Source: Rhytidiadelphus loreus (taxonomy: Eukaryota > Streptophyta > Bryopsida > Hypnales > Hylocomiaceae). Taken from it: a stretch of DNA of 64,000 nucleotides. Position 1 is the stretch's first letter, and every line of letters starts with the position of its first letter. Shown here piece by piece: positions 32,815 through 45,400 of this stretch. Both the position numbers and the translations under genes were made by a program. Below the pieces are notes generated by a model that saw nothing but the letters and a program-made list of their open reading frames with translations, was not told the DNA's origin and did no database searches. The stretch lies in contig OX344762.1 in the NCBI GenBank assembly GCA_947034895.1, forward strand, positions 37,490,760 to 37,554,759. The letters are read 5' to 3'.

Positions 32815-34530
32815 TGTTTGATTTGTTTTGTTTGTTACCATGAAATCTCATGCATTGTGAGTTCCTTGGTTGTGTGCTTAGTACTATCAAAGAAAGCTTT
32901 GTGTGAGGAAGGATGACAGGCTTTGTTTCGTGATGCTTCGATCTATGACTTCAAAAATATTGAAGTTTGAAGTTTTTATGAGTAAAAATATTAGAAAATT
33001 AATTTTACTTTTCTTTTGACCGTTGCAACGACACAAGACACACTAGTGTGTATATGTAGCTTAAATTAGGTGTTTGTTTGTTCTCCTAGTCACATTCTTG
33101 GAACTGTTGAAAAACTCTCTATGAGGAGGGGTGCATAGTCTTTGTTTTGTGGCATTTAAACCTATAGTGTAAAAGATATTGAATTTCAAAGTTTTTGTGG
33201 ATTAAAAAATTAAAAAATTATTTTTTCTATTATTTTTGTTATAGCAATGGCATAAGGCACATTAGTCTATGTCCATACCTTAAATTAGATTGTTTGTTTT
33301 GTTTGTTACTATGAGATCTCGTTAATTGACTGTATGTCCTTCAATTATGTTCTTAGTATTGTTGAAAAGCTCTTTGCGAGGAAGGGTATACAAATTTTGC
33401 TTTAAGGGAGTTGGACACACAATGGAAAAATTATGGATTTTTCAGTCATTTTTGGATCTTAAATTATAAAAAAATTACTTTTAATTTTATTTTGACTATA
33501 GCTATGGCATAGGTATACATTAATCCTTCAACGTTTGGATTTATCTGCAAAATTGATGATTTGAGAAAAACCATTGTAAACTACAATTTGGAAGAACATT
33601 TTGGAATTCGTATACAAATGAAAGCTGTAGATTTTGATTTTTAAATTCTATCCGTACGGTTAGATCTACTAATGTTATTACCAATCTTTTTCTATAAATT
33701 TTAAAAAGAAAATTTCAGAATTCCTTCTAAATTCAATTACAAGTAAAATATTATCATTTTTTGTATAAAACTTGTTGGAATGGATTTGAAATAAGGTTCT
33801 CTTTATATGGTGATTTTTTGAAATTTTTGTGACCTTTACATCTTTGACCTCATTTTTGCACATCTAGTTTTGAAATAAAGTCAATGCAAATTGACCACTT
33901 GACATACTTCCACATTTGTAATTCTAAAAATGTATATATTCTAGTAACATCAAATCCAACTGATGGATAGGACATCAACTTGATAAGGTATCACCAAAAA
34001 TTAGGATGACTTTCATCCAAGCACGAATGAGACAGAAACAAAGATCTGAATTTGTTCATTGTCCAGAAAATGGACGTCGGAGCGCTCCAAGGTTAAATTA
34101 GGTTATTTATTTGTTTTGTTTTGTTTATTACATGAAGATCTTCTGAACCATGTGTCCTCTAGTCATGTTCATGGTACCATTAGAAAGCTTGTTTCTTAGC
34201 GTTCCGACTTACAACATAAAATATATTAAATTTCATATTTTTTATGACTTAAAATCACTTTAATTTTAATTTTACAATGGCAATGGTACAATGCACACTA
34301 ATCCATTACATTAAATTAGGTTTTTTGTTTTGTTTGTTACAATGAGATCCCCTAAACCGTGCGTCCCCTCAATAACATTCTTGGCACCGTTGGAGAGCCG
34401 TCAGCAAGGAGGGGTGCACGCACTTTGTTTTGTGATGAGTTTGGATTCATCGTGGCTAATTAAAAAGCTATTGAATTTCGAAGTTTTTATGGATTAGAAA
34501 AATTACTTTTACTTATATTTTGGCTGTGGC
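32815..34530 (+). repeat. Degenerate satellite, about 235-bp unit, five copies, interrupted
   Basis: Units begin with TTAAATTAGGTTNTTTGTTT (best seen at 33061, 33283, 34094 and 34313; first unit about 32815). They share GAGATCTC, CTTAGTA or TTGGAAC, a GAGGAAGGATGAC / GAGGAGGGGTGCA word, CTTTGTTTTGTG, TTGAATTTCAAAGTTTTTNTG, and GCAATGGCATAAGGCACA. Units three and four are separated by 33530-34096, which fits insertion of a TTAA element. Confidence 0.7.
33530..34096. mobile_element. Putative TTAA-bordered insertion inside the 235-bp satellite
   Basis: The satellite order is broken between TTAATCCTTCAACG (33530) and GCTCCAAGGTTAAATTAGG (34082-34101), where it resumes exactly at a TTAA that is intact in uninterrupted units (CCTTAAATTAGG at 33282). 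The right end in reverse reads TTAACCTTGGAG. The left border is less certain because the satellite itself has a similar word there. About 567 bp, no coding. Confidence 0.45.
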
Positions 34531-36487
34531 AACACAGAACACTAAAAATCATAATAAGTGATGGAGTTCCATATAAGGTAGGAGGCTGTAAAACAGTGCG
34601 GGCTTTAAGAATGGCTCCTATAAATGGCTGTGAAATGGTGCATCTAAAGTTTTGAAATTGACTAGTACATTCATTGAATGAACCAAGGAAAAAAATATTA
34701 TTAATTGCAAGAGCCAATCATTCTCTGTGTTTTCTCCATTTTTATTTAGGATTGCAAGTGAACCATTCATGAAAGATCTAGGGTCACAAATAGGAACCAA
34801 TGACCCAACTCGTTTGAAAATTCATAAGTAATTCAAAAATCTTTGGAAAAATATGAAACCACTTGGGTTAGATTCCTCATCAATTTCTCTTTGTCTGAAA
34901 AATGAGCTAAAAATATTCCCGTCCAAAGAAATACATGAAAAAGGCAGACCAGCCCTTAGATGCACCATTTCTGAGCCTCCTACCTTACTTTCCATTCTTT
35001 GAATGAATCGAATCCAAGGAATGGTTGGGAGAGTCTAATGAGTTCCCATAATATTCCCAAGCCACTGAACGACCGGTAGTCAATGAACACGTGGACGGCA
35101 GGGGCCGCACGGTGCTGAGTGAGTGCCACTTGGTGGGTGGAGAATCCATGTCCCCCCCACGTCAGAATAATTTGAAAGGAATATTACATTTATTTTGGGG
35201 CAACGAGAAAGCGATCTCCGTCCAAGTAATGGACGGACATGGATGTTTTAAAAATCAAGTAAATAAATATTTGGTAAAGCCCGTAGTGGGGGTACAGTGT
35301 TATTAATAACTTACACTGAATTGTCCTACTAGGGGAGGAAATTAGCATGAACTATAAAATTAGTATCACCACAAAAGGTTTTTTATTTTGTGAAAATTTG
35401 TACTAGATAATAACATATTCTAATGAAAAATAGTGCAACTTTGGTATATTAGTATCACACACACTAATAGGACAAATCAATGTAGTCTCTCTCAATCACA
35501 CTATACAAATATGATAGCAATGATGAATTCCATAAATTGTATATTAAAAAAAAATGCATGTTACTTTAGAAAATTTTGATACCAAGTTTGGAGCTACTCC
35601 TTCCAATTTTTTTTAGACATCAAGGAGCCAATAAAACCACAGAAATGAAGGGATTAGTTTTGAAGAAGGATCCACATAAGGAAAAACATTCTATGTGTGT
35701 CATAATTCATTTTTGGGTTTAAGAATTTGTACATTTAAGGATTTGACATCTGCACTATTGGTACAAAAGTGACACAGATAGGCTCAATTGAATTGTGGCA
35801 CAAATAGGATTGGCGTAGCTAATAATCTCTGGCATTTGACTACACCAGGGTGTATTATTACACAACCTCCAAGGAATTTCTCACCCATTGCAACCCATCC
35901 TACAGCAAATCGTAGATTTAGCAATGCTCAACAGCAAACATCTACACAGTGTGAGAACAAAATTTAAGGTAAACTACCCCATTACGGACAGAATGGGAAC
36001 AAATCCATTGTGTGCAAAATTGTAAATGGTGGTGTACATTCAAGTGTAACCTTATATCGAGCTCAAGAGTCCCTGCCTGCTGCTGCAACCTGTGGGTGGC
36101 TCCGTTTTCTCGCAAAGAAAAGAAACCATCGCAACCTACTGTCGAAGGATTATTGAGTCAGAACCGCCTGCATTTCTCAATTACAATGCACCCGAACCTC
36201 ACATTCGTCAGCAATCGATCGCGCAATTGAACGGCCTCACATTGCTTGGATTTCTCGCATCGGATCGGAAGAAAGTTCCCTGTCTCATTGTTGGATCATA
36301 CTTGGAAGAATTAGGTTTAGGATTGAGAAAGAAATCGTCTCTGCTCGAGGAATTGCATTGGGGGATACAGGAATTACGGCGATGGCGATGGCGATGCTCG
36401 TACTTTAGCTACTCGCGATCCAGACGTCATCGTTCAGGATCGTACCTTTTTTTCCCCTGAATTTAGCTTGTTTGTTGGAGGTTCGCA
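34531..36487. other. Intergenic region and presumed 5' leader of limit dextrinase
   Basis: No gene was recognised to 36000. The stretch 36050-36487 is GC-richer and probably holds the leader and promoter of the next gene. It contains three upstream ATGs in a row (GCGATGGCGATGGCGATGCT near 36378) that stop after a few codons, and a 122-codon frame (36092-36460) with no family likeness. Confidence 0.4.
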
Positions 36488-39400
36488 ATGGTGACAACCC
36501 TCGGTCCTTCCACGTCTGCATTGTGCTCTGTTCCCGCACAACGCTGCTATGCTGTTGTATCTCCTTGGAAGCAGACGAGTAGAATTAGCGAGCTGAATTG
36601 GGACGCGACTTCTACTTGGAGCGGTCGGTGGTTGGCATCTAACAAGGGACGAAGAAATAGCAGTAGCTGCAGCGCGAGGCTACTTAGCAGCGTAGTAGCG
36701 CAGAGAAAGAGTTTTCGAATCATGGCGTCCAACATTGCGGTGCAAGAGGTGGCCGACCATCACCAGGATCCGCACAATGTGTGCACCAAAATTCATTATT
36801 ACAGGTAGCCGGGGATCTTCCCAATTAGTTTTGTTCTTTTGCAATTTGCATTCTGCATTTTGCGTATTGGATTTTCGCATATTGGATTTTGGATTGTTTG
36901 GATTGTGCGAGTGATGATTTTGTTGTGACTCTTTGTAGGAAGTGTGGACGCTATGAGGATTGGGGTCTGCACGTCTGGGGTAACGCCGAAGCGCCGACGC
37001 AGTGGCAACGGCCGTTAGCGCCGACGGGGTCTGATGAGTATGGCGTTTATTGGGAGGTGAATTTCCTTGTGGACGGTGAATTGCACTTCGTTGTGCATAA
37101 AGGAGATACCAAGGTATTTGAATATTTTCACTTTGACCTTTTTGATGTGAAAATCAATGGAGCTCAAACCGATGAAACCCTACTTTGGGCAGCTTGGTCC
37201 TGCCATTTCAACCTCTTGGTTCCAACATTTCACTGTGAAATCTGCGACAAGTATGCTGCAGTGTGGCAAATGCGTTAGAATGTCATTTTAGAGAGCGTTG
37301 TGGTCAAGAGGTTTTTACGACCACATTGATCCATCTCTTGAAAGCTTGAATGTCGCAGGATTGTGAGGGGACTTTCACAAGTCACAAGGACTCCGAGGTA
37401 TGGCTGGTTTCAGGGAGACCGACTATGTTTACTGAAATTCCGGACCCGAAGTCACTTCCTCAGGTTTGGCGACGTCCACAGACTTTTTATAATGTTTGTA
37501 AATTTGATACTTATCAATTTGGGCATCTGCTTAGCAAGCAATGGTGAAATTGTACTACTGTTTTAAAAAAACAAAAATGTCCCTTGCAACGAATTTTTCA
37601 TAGGATTGGACAGAGTTCTCAGGAACTTTTAAACATCATCATGAAGATAATCTTCCCTATAATCATACCGAAGCCTCTTCATGTATATTAGGAGGCCTCT
37701 GTGATCATCTTCAAGGGGTGACCTAGAAATAATCTCTTTGTGTTGTATTGTCCTAAAGTTTTGAAACAGTCTACTTCTGCAGAATATTCTGTGTTGCTGT
37801 GTCTCAAACTTTCCCAGAGAAGCATTCTTGATAGAAATTTTGAGGTTCTTATTTAATCAAGGTGGAATTGGACAGGGTGATCTTGGCAAATCCAAGGCCT
37901 TCTGGGTGACGAAGGATTTGCTGGCCTGGAATGCTATAAGTGAAAGCTCGCAAGTTTATCTACATTCCAGCAACACTGCCAAATTGAAAGTCACTGCAAA
38001 AGGTGTTGAAGGTGAGGATTGTATTCTCGATAACATTCTGTGATCTCACCCTTCTTCAATGTAGATGGCAATCAAAGAAATAGACCCAAGAGTCTGGTAT
38101 CCACTGTAAGGATCCTGCATTGAGTGGCCAGCGCTTGTCTTCTTCCTTTAACTGTTAGTACCTCCCTCTTGAGATGAGTTCAAGATTGTGCACAAAAGAA
38201 TTTGGGTTCCTTTTTCAAGTGTGTTGGCAGTTTCTCAAAAATGTTTCATTTGCAGGTGGCGAAAGGGTTTCCATGTTAAAAACAAATGCATTGCTACCGG
38301 TCATTTCAGATCAGTGTCTGAGAGTATTTCCAGTTTAAGACACGTTTGCGGAGAATTCTAAGATTACTTTCTTTTTCATTTTGATCAGGGTCGGACGTTG
38401 TCGTGAAGCTCGAAGAAGATCTAACTGGATTACCTTCAAAGGTAACAAACAAGGAAAAATTTATTCAGGATTCGCTATATGTCTGCATGTTTGAGCTCTT
38501 TTGGCCTGATTTTTATCCCCATTGCTTTTTGTAAGTAATGGAACTCTCAAAGCAAACGCATTCGGGTATACTTCTGGCGAAAACCTGGTGCTCTATAACT
38601 GTCATATCATCTGTTTTGTCAGGTGCTGCGAAAGTTTCCTCACATCAAGGGGTACCGTGCATTCCGGTTACCTGCAGATTTTGAAGTCAAGAAATTATTG
38701 AAATCCCAGTTGGCCCTGTCAGCTACTGATGGTGAGTCCTCAACCTCTACATTTTTTTGTCTTGTACTATTGAGGAAGAGTGCACATTGATGATTTCACA
38801 AAATTTGGACCTGTGGGGACCGGGGATATGGAATTCCAAAGTATTTTTATCATTAGGAATATAGAAGAATAGGATAAGAGTCACAAAAACTGGGATTAGG
38901 GCAAGGGTTGGACTGTCATAGTTGTGGAAACGACACAGGCCATCCCAGTACTAGTGAAGAGATCACAATTTTTGAGCTGCTTCTCTTCACTTTGCCAGCT
39001 GAACTGATGGGTATTTTGGAGTTCTCATGGACAGGACAAGGAGAAGCTACAGATGCAAGTGGAATCCAAGTGGCTGGCGTTTTGGATAATCTGTTTGCAT
39101 ATGACGGTCCACTTGGTGCAATTGCAACCAAAGATGATGTAACCATCAGTGTTTGGGCGCCTACAGCACAGGTATCAATTGTCCTACCGTAATCAGAACC
39201 TTGACGTCGTCAAATACCCGTAGAACTACTTAACAAGGATTTCAGTACTACTAGATTGTTTCAGAAACTTTTGGACATCATCGTAAAGTGGATCTTCTCC
39301 ATAATTTATGACCTAAGTGAGGTCATAGTGATCCTTTGGAGGCCTCCCTATGTATCATGGAGAGGCCTCTATATGATCGCTATAATCTTGCTACTTGGAT

Positions 39401-42400
39401 GCTTCTGGAAGTGTGGACGTGAACCTGAAGTCAGCTATTTGATATAGAGGTCTTGTTTTAGAATTTGCATAAGTTTACTGTAGTGTCTTGGAGTGTAGCC
39501 GAAGCATGAACCTCGATTTGATTCTCCCTTGTCAATACATGTAGGTACATGTTATGCTTGAAAGAGCTGCTCTAAGATGAATATATCCATGCGCGCAGAT
39601 TCAATTGCTAATTTATGATTGTCATCATCAATTTTTAGATTTTGACGAAACACACCTACAGTTTTGTTCCACCCATTCTTAATGTTGTCGCAACTGACTA
39701 GCGTATGTGTAGAATGTGCGCTTGTTTCTTTTTCCCGCACCAACAGGTGGCGAGCCTGAGGAGAAACTGCAGCTTCAAGAAAGCAACGGGGTTTGGTCCA
39801 CTGCTGGTCCGAGCTCTTGGAAGGGCAAGTACTACCTCTTTGAAGTCACAGTTTATCATCCAGCAACGCAACAAGTAGAAGTTTCTCTAGCAAATGATCC
39901 TTACTCTCGAGGGTAAGGAACTGATGCTACACTTTTCTTCTGACATATTTTAACCCCTAATGGACAATGAAACTTAAATTGTGCCCTAAACCTTTCTATA
40001 TATTTCATGGAACTTTTATCGGTTCATTACAGGCATGAGGGTTGGTTAGGGGTTCTTGTAATGTAGGTGCCAGTGCCTACGTATTGTAGGCTTGGCCTAT
40101 CGCTTGATTGTATATCTATTTATGTTTAGAATTCTGAATTTTCAAAAAGGGATCGGGATTCCAAATCTACTACCATCTGTCTTCCCTGATCATTGGCATT
40201 CTGGCCATGCAGCCTCTCTGTCAATGGAGAGCGTTCTCTTATTATAGATATGTCGGATGACCATCTTGCACCAGAAGGTTGGACAAATCTTGCAAACGAG
40301 AAGCCCGATCTTGATTCATTTAACGACATTGCTATTTATGAGCTGCACATCAGAGACTTCAGGTATGATCTTTTCACAAAAGGGTGAAACATAAGATGTC
40401 ATTCCAACGATGCATGTCATTCATTGTTACTTGGTACCTGGAGTATACTTTGTTTTCGCAACACTTTCTAAACTGTAATTTTGTTCTTCCAGTATATCGG
40501 ATAAGACCGTTGATCCAGCAGTGGCGGGAGGCTACTTAGCATTTGCGCAGAAGGTACGGGATTAAAGTGATTACATTTTCTTTTGTCATTTATTCAGGGT
40601 AGTGCACCTCTTTTCCTTTATTTGTCAATATTGTTTTGAATCAAAGGATAGCTATCCTCCTGTGTTCTATACCTCAATATTAAGTCGAATCAAATGAAGA
40701 CATGCTGGCAGTGTAGGGGCTTAGCTTATCACTTCGAGTTTAAAGGTCCCTAATTGATAATTGTGAACCTCTCCCATGGTCTTCAGCAATTTCTGTCATG
40801 CGCAGGACTCTGCTGGAGTAGCTCATTTGAAGAAACTGGCTAAAGCGGGTCTCTCACACATTCACCTCCTCCCCTGCTTCGACTTCTCAAGTGTCGACGA
40901 AAGAAAGGAATGTTGGAAATCTATTGGTAAGTTCAAGTGTCTTCTTCTCTTCTGTTGTCATCGATTTTACATGTTATTCTTGACTTTACTTATAATTCCA
41001 ATTTATCAGAATTCGTTGTGTCAATACTACAAAAATGCTGTGGACTTGGTTAATGCTTTGATTCGCATCGTTCCATCCCATCAGATGAGGAGAAATTGTC
41101 TGCATATGCACCCGATTCAGAGAAGCAACAAGCAGCTGTTGTGGAAATTCAGGACGAAGATGCCTTTAACTGGGGGTGAGCTAGTTTCGGATGATTTATT
41201 AGCATTCTTGTTCTTATAAAAGTTTCGACCCAAATGTGTGTATTCAATAAAACGAACTAGATATAGGCGCCCGTAGATGTATCATTGTAGAGAGACACTG
41301 ATGCTAAAATATAGAATTCTTGGCAAAGGGGATTTTCAATATTTTAAAGAGTATGCCGATTAATTCATCCCTATTAATTCATTAAAATTGTTGGAAGATT
41401 GTTAGCTAAATATTTAGAATAGTGACGTAGGCACCTTACAAGTAGGTACAGACACGTGAGCATTGTGAGGTCTCTTAATGAATTGTATCATGCTTATCTT
41501 GCTTTCCCATGATCAATCTTGCTTTCCCATGACCAAAACTTGAAACAATCTAAGTTGAGTGAAAACAATATTAATTTTTTAACTGCTATTTCCGCCCCGT
41601 TAAGTTACACCAAGGTGTGGCGTGCAGATATGATCCTGTATACTGGGGTGTGCCAGAGGGTAGTTACGCAACTGACCCGAATGGGCCAGCGCGTACGGTG
41701 GAGTTCCGGACCATGGTGCAGGTAAATGATGGATTGTTTTAAATAAAATTTTCACGCATTTGTCTTATCTAAATTGTTTCTGATGCTACCTGTTGCTATT
41801 GCTCTTTTTTAACAAGTCAGTTCATGCCTTCAGGCCATCAACAAAATGGGATTACGTGTGGTTCTTGACGTCGTATATAACCATCTCCATGGGAGCGGTC
41901 CTCTTGGCGATCACTCCTGTTTGGACAAGGTATCAGGATGAGACCATGCCCAGAGTATCAGGAGATCTTTTTCTAGTAATTATAAATCAAAGTTTTCAGT
42001 AAAATCAGATTGTTTCAGGAACTTTTTGATATCATATATAGAATTTGAGGAGACCTCTGTGTGACTACAATTTGAGGAGACCTCTGTGTGACCAATGAAT
42101 CATGGGTGATATTTTCTTAATGACGTTGTCCTATGTTCCTGATACAATCGAAATTTATTGAAAACCGTGGTTATTAATTGTAAGTCCATGCAGGTCCATG
42201 CGCTTAGGTTACTGCAACTTGTTCGCCTTATCTCATGTCTCGTTCACACATTAACAACTCACCCATTTCATATGCGTGTTTTTCTGTCACCATACGCTGA
42301 TAACTGACAGCTCTGAGTTTCTATTAACAATGCTCAAGCATGTTGAGGACAGTAGCCTGTAGCCTATTGAGTACATCGGCTTTGTCGACTCAGTAGTGTC

Positions 42401-45400
42401 TAATTCTGTCTCCTAATGAACTTGTGTTGACGTATTGATTGGTGGCAGGTAGTGCCAAATTACTACCTTCGTTTGAACAAAGATGGAGATATAGAGAACA
42501 GCACGTGCATGAACAATACTGCTGGTGAGCATTACATGATGGATCGGCTTATTGTAGACGATCTCAAGCATTGGGCTGTGAACTACAAGGTAATCAAATT
42601 CTCTTAAAATATTCCGTCAAGTCTTTTTTCTTTAACGGTATCTCCTCTTGACTGTTTGAGTTATGGTAAACCTATAAGCTCTTCTACTGTGAACTAAATC
42701 TTAATACACTCTGACGCGTCGTTGCAATAGGTGGATGGCTTCCGCTTTGACCTCATGGGGCACCTAATGAAACATACAATGGTAAGCTTTCTTATTAAAC
42801 CTTGAATGTGATAAGTTTAGACAACCATTGCTCATCTTTTTACGGCTCTGCTTGAAAAGGGTACTTATTTTTACTTTCGATTTGCTGTACTTCATCATTG
42901 ACTGTAACTTTACTTCATCATTTTCTGTACTTTCATTCATGCAGGTGAGAGCAAAAGAGGTATTACGAAGCTTGACGATCGAGAAGGATGGCGTGGATGG
43001 CTCAAAGATATACATGTGAGTTTTATCAAACCTACCCCCAACAAGACGTTCCCGTTGTTTCCATTGACACTATTCTTCTCAACATTCCTCTTTTCAATAT
43101 TCTTCCCTTCCACTCAATAGTGCTATTACTATTCTCAATTGTGAAGCCTTTTCACTTGCAACAATGCTGCAGTTGTTACATTGGCACTACTATTCTCATG
43201 AACTTATTCGGGAACTACTTGACGTCCATAATCTCACGTAGATGTCGTCTTCATATTCCATTCCTGATTCCCGTTGATAGCCATGAAGTGGAACAACCAA
43301 TCCATATGGAGTAGCAATATGTACAACTGCGAGCTCATTCTGTTTCTCGGTGCAGATATGGAGAAGGATGGGATTTCGGAGAAGTGGCCAATAACGCACG
43401 AGGCGTTAACGCCGCCCAACAGAATTTAGCAGGGACAGGCATTGGCAGGTTGGTTTACTTTTCACTTGGATATCGTCTTGGATACACCAGAGTGTTAATT
43501 TGATACCAGTGATATTAGCGGGTTTAGACCTCGAAGAATGGGCTTTGAAAGAGAATGTGGTTGAACTTTCTATTTATCGATCACAACATTCAGCAGCGTA
43601 AAAACTTTGAGGCAATCACGGTGCATCCAACGAAGTCAGAAACCACTATCGATATCCTCATTGAATTTGAATTGAATGTTTTTGAGTGCAGCTTCAATGA
43701 TCGGATACGTGACACTTGTCTTGGCGGGTCGCCATTCGGAGATCCGTTACAACAGGGCCTATTGACTGGCCTTTCTCTCCAGGTAATTTGTCGGCCACGT
43801 ATGAGTGATGTTCTGCTCAAGTGAAGTGCCCAAGGAAGATCATATGAGTTTTTGAATTGTGCACGAAATTAGTTTTCATCAAAATGGGTTATAATTCTGT
43901 TGCAACCGGCATTCACATTATCATTTTGTGAGTGAGTGCGCCTAGACCTCTTTTATATCTCAGCCTGGGTGCCCAAGATGTCCATGATTATCAATGGAGC
44001 TCTGCAACAACATTGTTGCACGTAGAAGTAACGTTAAAGAGTGCTCAGGTTGCAAGAGTCAAGGTGGTCTAGAATCTTTTTGACACTTGTTGACCTCCTG
44101 ATTGTCGCATCTGCATCCAACTTCATGTGCCGTAATAACTTGTGATAGTGACAGTACAGGTGATATTTTTGTACAGGGTACATCCGTTACCTAGGATTTG
44201 ATGAGAGAGCAGAGGATGTGATATTAAAGAAGGTGATATTGAAGAGATCGGAATTTACCGGAATTTATAAAGGAGATTTATTCATCTCAAACGCACAGAA
44301 AGGCAGAGAAGTGTAAAGACACTTTTGATCTTGACACCCTTGCGTGGTTGTATTTGCAGCCAAACGCTTTGTTCCAGGGTGGTGACACAAATATGCGCAA
44401 TGCTCTTGCAGCAACAACTGACTGGGTGCAGGTGAAATTCATGGCCACACGCCCGCTCTGACTTCTCCCCAAGAATGGCGTGACTATCTTTTTTATATCA
44501 GGTTTTATCGGTCCTTAAAACCTGCGTGTGATTGATGTAACAGCTAGGGTTGGCTGCCAACTTGAAAGACTACACCTTTGTCTCTTACAAAGGTGATGAG
44601 GTATGCCTGAAATCTCTCCTTTACTTGTGAACGTGGTCTTTATATGCGCCCATTTAAATGTATTTCAGGTCCAACCCTAAAGGGCTTAAGAAGCCCCAAT
44701 TGGGTCTAATGTTTTTTTAAGAGTTTTTAGTAGGTCATGTGTAATCAATTAATTTACTCTTGGACCAACATATGCAACAGTTTTCACTGATTCCGGCGAT
44801 ATAAAATTTGTCACCATCTGAATTATATGTTCACAGTATATTAATCAAATCGGTCATGTGAAAACCACGAATCTTTGGTCTTAAGGGGTTAAAGGTGATT
44901 TATCTTCAAAGTAGAAACATTATCGGATTATCGGCATTTATACCATCGATTCACCATCTTTTGTATTTGAGAAATCTAAGGGCTCAACTTTTGCAGGTAA
45001 AAGGAGCTGAAGTTCTAACGCATGACAAGCAACCAGTGGCATACGCTTCCAGGCCAGAAGAGCTGGTGTGTGACCAGTTCTTTCCTTCTTTTTCTCATTA
45101 AGCTTACCATGGCAGGTTTGAATAGTCATTCATCATAAAAAGAAAAAAGTCTTCAGTATAATTTTGGATATCAAATTTAGACAGATAACTATAAGTAGGC
45201 CATTCGCAAGGAAATATTTGCATTCAATTCATTGAAAGTATTTGAAGATTGTCTTAAATTAGTCAGATTTACTAAAACCATGTGAATGCAACCCCGCAGC
45301 ATTTGACTGAATATGGTATTGTACTTGCGCCGTTCATTTTTTCACCCTCTTCGCGGCTGCTCTTTGCTCATCTTCACGTCAGCTCATCTTTGTATGAACA

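Noticed and set aside
39172..39712. A missing mini-exon between the TAQ and GGEPEE parts of limit dextrinase
   Set aside because: The acceptor is further upstream than first thought (at 39712), so the exon from 39713 already codes [11 protein letters not shown] and the frame joins without a mini-exon.
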